A stretch of 64,000 nucleotides of DNA, from positions 558,001 to 622,000 of the forward strand of contig PDUO01000004.1 of the NCBI GenBank assembly GCA_003008705.1, read 5' to 3'. The translations under genes and the position numbers were made by a program. The stretch is from Pezicula radicicola (lineage: Eukaryota > Ascomycota > Leotiomycetes > Helotiales > Dermateaceae). Below the pieces are notes generated by a model. The model was not told where the DNA came from, searched no databases, and saw nothing but the letters and a program-made list of their open reading frames with translations. Positions 59,950 to 64,000 of this stretch are shown one piece after another; position 1 is the stretch's first letter; every line of letters begins with the position of its first letter.

Positions 59950-59982
59950 GACCAGCCCCAAGTCTAATGAATTTGGCCTTCG
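59950..59982. repeat. Right terminal inverted repeat of the Tc1/mariner element
   Basis: 33 bp, inverted copy of 58445-58477 and followed by TA. Confidence 0.93.
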
Positions 59983-60598
59983 TAGTAGTTAGAGAGTTAT
60001 GTAATATTTGTATACATTAGAACTACATTTTCCATTCTGCTGTATTTTTTTAACACGTTTACGGACGTTCCGGTCAAAAGTCGTGCGAATATAGGTTATA
60101 AAGCCTGTAGCAGCCCTGTGGCCATCCTTCTTACAGGGCATTTTTGTTGCTCGGAAGGCTATTTAATATACTATGAATATGGGTTCGGTAGACTAGACTC
60201 GGTGCGGGTAGGCTTTTTCTAAGATCCGGTTTTGGGAAGCGCACATTTCTTTTTTTTTCTCTCTAGGGGGTTCTGCAATCCTTTGAATTGCAATCGTTCT
60301 ACCTTCGTAAAGTTGTTAATCAATCAACAAAACTACCTATCGAATAAAGTCCACTCGATCAGCGTCAATTTGTATCGGAACCAGAGCCCTCACTTGGCAT
60401 ACATGTTGCCAAATCTGGTATTACTAAAATAGGCTACTCCGAGCTATTACTACAATAGGAAATACCCAACCCCCCCCAGCCTACAGATGTATATATATAC
60501 TACCTCTAGACCCTACATTATTCTACAATCGAGTCCATTTCTACTTTCCAACAATACAACTTGTGAGCACGCGAACCTCTTACATTGGACAAGGCGTA
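59983..60598. promoter_or_regulatory. Spacer with promoter of the kinase-like gene
   Basis: Contains TATATATATAC at about 60490-60499 and a C/A-rich leader up to the ATG at 60599. The first ~300 bp next to the transposon show no feature. Confidence 0.45.
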
Positions 60599-61489
60599 AT
60601 GACAACGTCTTTTCCTCAAAGTAGGACTTCCTCTCCTAGCAATCTGGACAAGCCTGAAGCGCAGCTTTCCATGTCACCTCCACTAGTGAGCAGTACCGCG
60701 AGCATTACTGTTGCGAACGGTATCGCTGCTACTACCGAGGTTTTATTGCCAAACCGCCAGGATGTTATCGCTCGTTGTAAACTAGAAGGCTCAGATAAGA
60801 ACGTGTTTGCATATAATGAGAAAATCTGGATTAAGTACGGCATTAACGTTACCAAAGCCGAGGTAGCAGCTCAAGAGTTCGCATATAAGCACGTTGACCA
60901 ACAAATATTTCGTGTTCCTAAGATATACGACTGGTTCTTAGAGGGCTCTACGACTTATATCATTATGGAGAAGGTTAATGGTATAACATATCAAGAGTAC
61001 AGAAAACAACATCCCGATAATGAAGGAGTCTTGACTGCTATTATTAAAGCTATTCGCCACCTCTGGACGTTCCCTGTACCAGCTCAAGGTCCGATAGGTC
61101 CATTCCAAAAGGGAATTCCAAAAAATCGCTTTTTTTCAGATAGTGGTTCTAGTAGAACCTTCGAAACAGCTGCAGATCTACAAGAGTGGTGTAATACGAA
61201 GTTAATAGAAAGAGGACGGCTAGAGAGGGTAGATTTCGTATCTGAGCCTCTTGTGTTTTGTTATCTTGACCTCCATCCAGCTAATATTATTGTCTGCAAG
61301 GACAGTACTCTCTATATCATTGATTGGGGAATGTCTGGAGTCTATCCTCTAGTCCTAGAACATTACGGACTTGTTCATCAAGGTCGCGTCTCTTTTGCAA
61401 ACCAACTTAGGTCAACCCTCTTTAGCGGCACTACTTCGAATCTGAAAGCTGTAGCCCTAGTAGGGCGTATTAATGGTCAAGGTGGTTAG
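60599..61489 (+). CDS. Aminoglycoside-phosphotransferase-like (APH/choline-kinase fold) protein
   Basis: Single exon of 296 residues from the ATG at 60599 (MTTSFPQSRTSS); the frame opens slightly earlier, but only at a GTG. The kinase-like fold is recognisable: the N-lobe has VFAYNEKIWIKYGINVTKAE with Lys, IIMEKVNGITYQEYRKQHPD is a hinge-like stretch, the catalytic loop is VFCYLDLHPANIIV, and the metal motif is YIIDWGMSGVYP. Many fungi carry large families of such proteins of unknown substrate; the name does not imply antibiotic resistance. The catalytic-loop His usual in HxDxxxxN is Tyr here (CYLDLHPAN), which may lower activity. The frame is intact although it lies 600 bp from a RIP-damaged transposon. 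The C-terminus is short for the family. Confidence 0.8.
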   Translation: MTTSFPQSRTSSPSNLDKPEAQLSMSPPLVSSTASITVANGIAATTEVLLPNRQDVIARCKLEGSDKNVFAYNEKIWIKYGINVTKAEVAAQEFAYKHVDQQIFRVPKIYDWFLEGSTTYIIMEKVNGITYQEYRKQHPDNEGVLTAIIKAIRHLWTFPVPAQGPIGPFQKGIPKNRFFSDSGSSRTFETAADLQEWCNTKLIERGRLERVDFVSEPLVFCYLDLHPANIIVCKDSTLYIIDWGMSGVYPLVLEHYGLVHQGRVSFANQLRSTLFSGTTSNLKAVALVGRINGQGG

Positions 61490-62634
61490 AAAGGGTATGT
61501 TTAGCTGTATATCCTCCTACAATGAATATCTTTTAATGCGGAAGTCCATTACATTAGACGGGATGCCGCTCAAGCTATTGCTCTCGATTCTAATCTCTGT
61601 AGACATGGCGAAGACAGAAGTGTTCTTGCGTTGGAATGTCCTTGTGTTTCTGACTGCCTTTGTGTCGGAAGAGGGTGATGGTGGTGATTGTTGGTGGGAG
61701 CTGAACGCTTACCCCACGTAGGTAAGAAGGATATGTGGAAGATAAGGTAAGAGGTATGTATGAGTTTGAGGGGACTGCTTGACGAAGGCAAAGAGGCTCT
61801 GGTTTGCACTGTGTAAAAGTAAACAACTCTCAGAAATTAACTCGGCTAAAAAGCAAAGTAACAGCTTAGATCCAGCAGCAGAAATAGAATCGTGGTTGAA
61901 GGTAGGCACGAAGGCAAGGTAGGAAGGAAGGAGAGAAGATCGCATAGTATCTTGTTAACTCAGTCGCTCAATTGCCATTATTGTACAATAGGAGATTTGA
62001 GAGGCTGATTCAACATGGTAAGCGAGTTCCCTTACTATTGTCGCTATAGTATTGTTGATTTTAAGGACACTCGACGAGCTATAATGCTAGATATTATTAC
62101 TAGTTAAGATGGACGTAGGCAATTGATATATGAAGAGGTAGGCGTGGACAAAGGTTTTTACAGTCTACAATTTTTCTTTCGAGGAAGTGAACAAAGAAAA
62201 AGGGAAACCCTTCTCGAGAATCCACGGGTTAGCGAGCTTTGACTAGACAAGAAAGAGAGTGTTTACAACAAAATGCACGTATTTTTATCTAATTATTAAG
62301 TGAAACAACGAAATTTCGCGAATTTCAGAATTGTAACTCTATATTAAAGTGTTTTCTAGCACCCGTTGAGTGTTTGTGCGTTGGCTTATCACTTACTCGT
62401 ACCTTTGTGCCACTCGCAAATGATAGAACTTATTATACTCGATTTAAATACCCATATTTACTCTACCTAATATTGAGCGTTTCGCTATTGCAGAACCTGT
62501 TCCATCTCATGTTCAAATTCAGACCTTGCCAGGGATTCGCTTTGGTCCACGAAGCGCGGTTGTGCCGCAAGAACAATAAAGACAGCCGCAATCCCCGCTC
62601 AGATCTTCAAGTTGTCACTAAATAGGTAGAAACC
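61490..62634. other. Intergenic stretch, 1.1 kb
   Basis: Between the kinase-like gene and the small conserved protein gene. Short open frames only. No repeat or RNA recognised. Confidence 0.45.
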
Positions 62635-63186
62635 ATGCCTCGCAACAAACCTCGTCTCCAGCTCGCTCTCTACTCGCGGCCGAGGCACCCTGGCACTTAC
62701 CACTATGCACTCCTCGTATCTCCCAAAAGCGCCAAACAACAGCACGCCAAATCGGCGGCAAAACACCATGTCAAAAACACGCTTCAAAACGTCTCTGGCG
62801 AGCTTACACAGCCTTGGCGCTACGAGCGCTATGCCATCTCGGATGTCCAGCTCGAACAACGTCTACTAGTCCGCATCGTCATTGCTAAAGTTACATCCCT
62901 CGATGCGCTTGAAAGAATCCTTGAAGCAATCCCGGTTTACCAGACCGATGACCCAAATCAAGCGAAAGCACAACTGTTCAATTGTTTGACCTGGGTTCGA
63001 GCTGCCCTGGAGGAGCTGGGGAGACAGGGAGCCGTGTCTGAGTTGGGTGAGTGGGAGGAGATTCAGAAGAAAGCGTTGCAATACGTGGAGAGGAAGAGGG
63101 AGGTGGGGAGGTTGAGTGCGGGCTGGAAGGGGGAGGGGGGGGTGCCGATGTTGGATTTACTTACTGGGAGAGAGGTTGTTGAGTAG
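62635..63186 (+). CDS. Conserved fungal protein of unknown function (DUF6914-like)
   Basis: Single exon of 183 residues. The pattern is shared by many lineage-expanded fungal proteins: LALYSRPRHPGTYHYALLVS near the N-terminus, AKHHVKNTLQNVSGELTQPW, then VQLEQRLLVRIVIAKVTSLD and FNCLTWVRAALEEL toward the end. It is soluble, with no signal peptide and no catalytic motif that I can name. Family members are often found near transposons and in accessory regions; their role is unknown. The start ATG at 62635 follows an in-frame stop closely. It is followed by a G-run (63188-63196). Codon use is C/G-rich compared with the AT-rich DNA around it. Confidence 0.78.
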   Translation: MPRNKPRLQLALYSRPRHPGTYHYALLVSPKSAKQQHAKSAAKHHVKNTLQNVSGELTQPWRYERYAISDVQLEQRLLVRIVIAKVTSLDALERILEAIPVYQTDDPNQAKAQLFNCLTWVRAALEELGRQGAVSELGEWEEIQKKALQYVERKREVGRLSAGWKGEGGVPMLDLLTGREVVE

Positions 63187-64000
63187 GGGGGGGGGTAAGA
63201 GTTTAGTGTGCGCTATAGGGTCCCATCATCTACTTCGTACTGCGAGATTTGTAAAGAACATTATGTCTACGTTTCTTGTAGAGAACTTTCTGAGCCTTTC
63301 TCCATGCGATAGATTAGAAAAAAGGTACTGGATTTAAAAACCTAGGAGCTTACCTTCAAGACCTACGCGTTTCCCTCTCTCCTATATTAACTATATAAAT
63401 AGTAAAGTTAAAGTAAATACTTAGCTTAGATTTATATAAAGTTTTATTTAGTCTAATAAGTTTTAAGACACTTTAAATTTATTTATAATACGCTAGATAG
63501 ACCTGACGGATTAGACTTGTTAGAACTTTTGTAAAATTACTCAATACTTATTAAAATAGTTGTAGATCGCTAAGAGTAGAAAGTAAAGAGAAGGATGTTG
63601 TTCTAAAGAAGCGTTTATAGGCGTTGAGGGTGTTATCATTCTCTAGGGTATTTACAATTGTAGTAGAGGATAATAATATAAGTAATAGTAGCTAGCAATT
63701 AGAGTATAGTTCTATCTTTATTATCTTATTAGATCTTATTTAAGACGATTTAGGAAGCGAGTGCCACAACCTGATATTCGAATCTCTAACGCTTCTACTA
63801 TAATAGTGGAGGATAATAACCATGCTAAAGACCAAAGGATGTAGTAGACTAGTAACGAGTTCAATTAAGGAGAAGTAAGTGGCTAAGTTGGGGCAGTTTG
63901 ACCCAGGAAGGTAAATGTTCAGAAGAGGCACTGTATATAAGAGGAAGTTTGTATTCCCTAATCGTAACTTATATCGCAGGGAGTGTGAACTCTTGAAAGC
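63187..64000. other. AT-rich tail, probable repeat debris
   Basis: Very AT-rich after 63,330, with no open frame and frequent TA steps, as in RIP-degraded repeats. GTAGAGGATAATAA (63664-63677) and GTGGAGGATAATAA (63806-63819) are related short repeats. A TGTATATAAGAGG stretch near 63933-63945 resembles a promoter-like LTR segment. No element ends are visible inside the window. Confidence 0.4.

Larger units (their letters stand above)
58445..59982 (+). mobile_element. Tc1/mariner-superfamily DNA transposon, complete ends, inactivated
   Basis: 1538 bp bounded by 33-bp inverted repeats (58445-58477 and 59950-59982), each beginning CGAAGGCCAAATTCATTAGA, with TA at both flanks (58443-58444 and 59983-59984). 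Inside is a single transposase frame (58573-59886). The inverted repeats are identical over their length while the interior is stop-riddled. The element is AT-shifted, matching RIP. Confidence 0.93.

Noticed and set aside
60563..60598. Upstream extension of the kinase-like frame
   Set aside because: It begins at GTG. The first ATG is at 60599 and sits well downstream of the TATA-like stretch.
1..64000. CRISPR arrays, bacterial operons, rRNA genes, secondary-metabolite cluster or viral insertion
   Set aside because: No spaced direct-repeat array, no rRNA-like sequence, no PKS/NRPS/terpene-synthase core and no viral polymerase or capsid frame was seen.

Overview
This is nuclear DNA of a filamentous ascomycete (Pezizomycotina). 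The gene set looks most like Leotiomycetes, but that placement is an inference. Protein genes carry many short introns (about 45-160 nt) with GTAAGT/GTATGT-type donors, CTAAC-like branch points and CAG/TAG acceptors. The products include fungus-typical proteins (Ndc1, Ach1, Kgd4/Ymr31, Ima1, Aim19-like, Siw14-like). One transposon shows C-to-T/G-to-A decay of the kind left by repeat-induced point mutation (RIP). I rebuilt exons by hand from splice signals and frame. Every multi-exon model listed is in phase from start to stop, except the MHYT gene, which runs off the left edge.

Positions 1-50,322 are a dense core region of housekeeping genes. In order: MHYT-domain membrane protein (-, partial), coiled-coil repeat protein (-), histone chaperone RTT106 (-), endosomal syntaxin PEP12 (-), nucleoporin NDC1 (+), acetyl-CoA hydrolase/CoA-transferase ACH1 (+), an ascomycete Ser/Pro-rich protein (-), polynucleotide kinase/phosphatase (-), Mediator MED18 (-), KGD4/YMR31 (+), RUS (DUF647) membrane protein (+), mevalonate diphosphate decarboxylase (-), cytochrome c heme lyase (+), ALG14 (-), inner nuclear membrane protein Ima1 (+), a Siw14-like phosphatase (+), an Aim19-like membrane protein (-), an Hlj1/DNAJB12-type J-protein (+) and the E4 ubiquitin ligase UFD2 (+). 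Several pairs are divergent over short shared promoters (PEP12/NDC1, MVD1/CYC3, ALG14/IMA1, AIM19/J-protein). The genes are unrelated in pathway and I see no biosynthetic cluster. Two loose themes recur: nuclear envelope (NDC1, IMA1) and ER/quality control (ALG14, J-protein, UFD2).

Positions 50,323-64,000 are gene-poor and repeat-bearing. There is a 7.6 kb stretch with microsatellites, a possible short hairpin/MITE-like element and one doubtful small gene. It is followed by an intron-containing tRNA-Asp gene with two or three decayed copies beside it. Next comes a complete-ended Tc1/mariner element whose transposase frame is broken only by transition-type stops, then an aminoglycoside-phosphotransferase-like kinase, a small conserved fungal protein and AT-rich repeat debris. 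A second, non-autonomous TA-flanked element with 48-bp inverted repeats lies at 40,424-40,891. I found no convincing previously undescribed system. The most unusual items are the tRNA-Asp cluster, the stop-riddled but frame-intact transposase, and short palindromic words that recur between genes.
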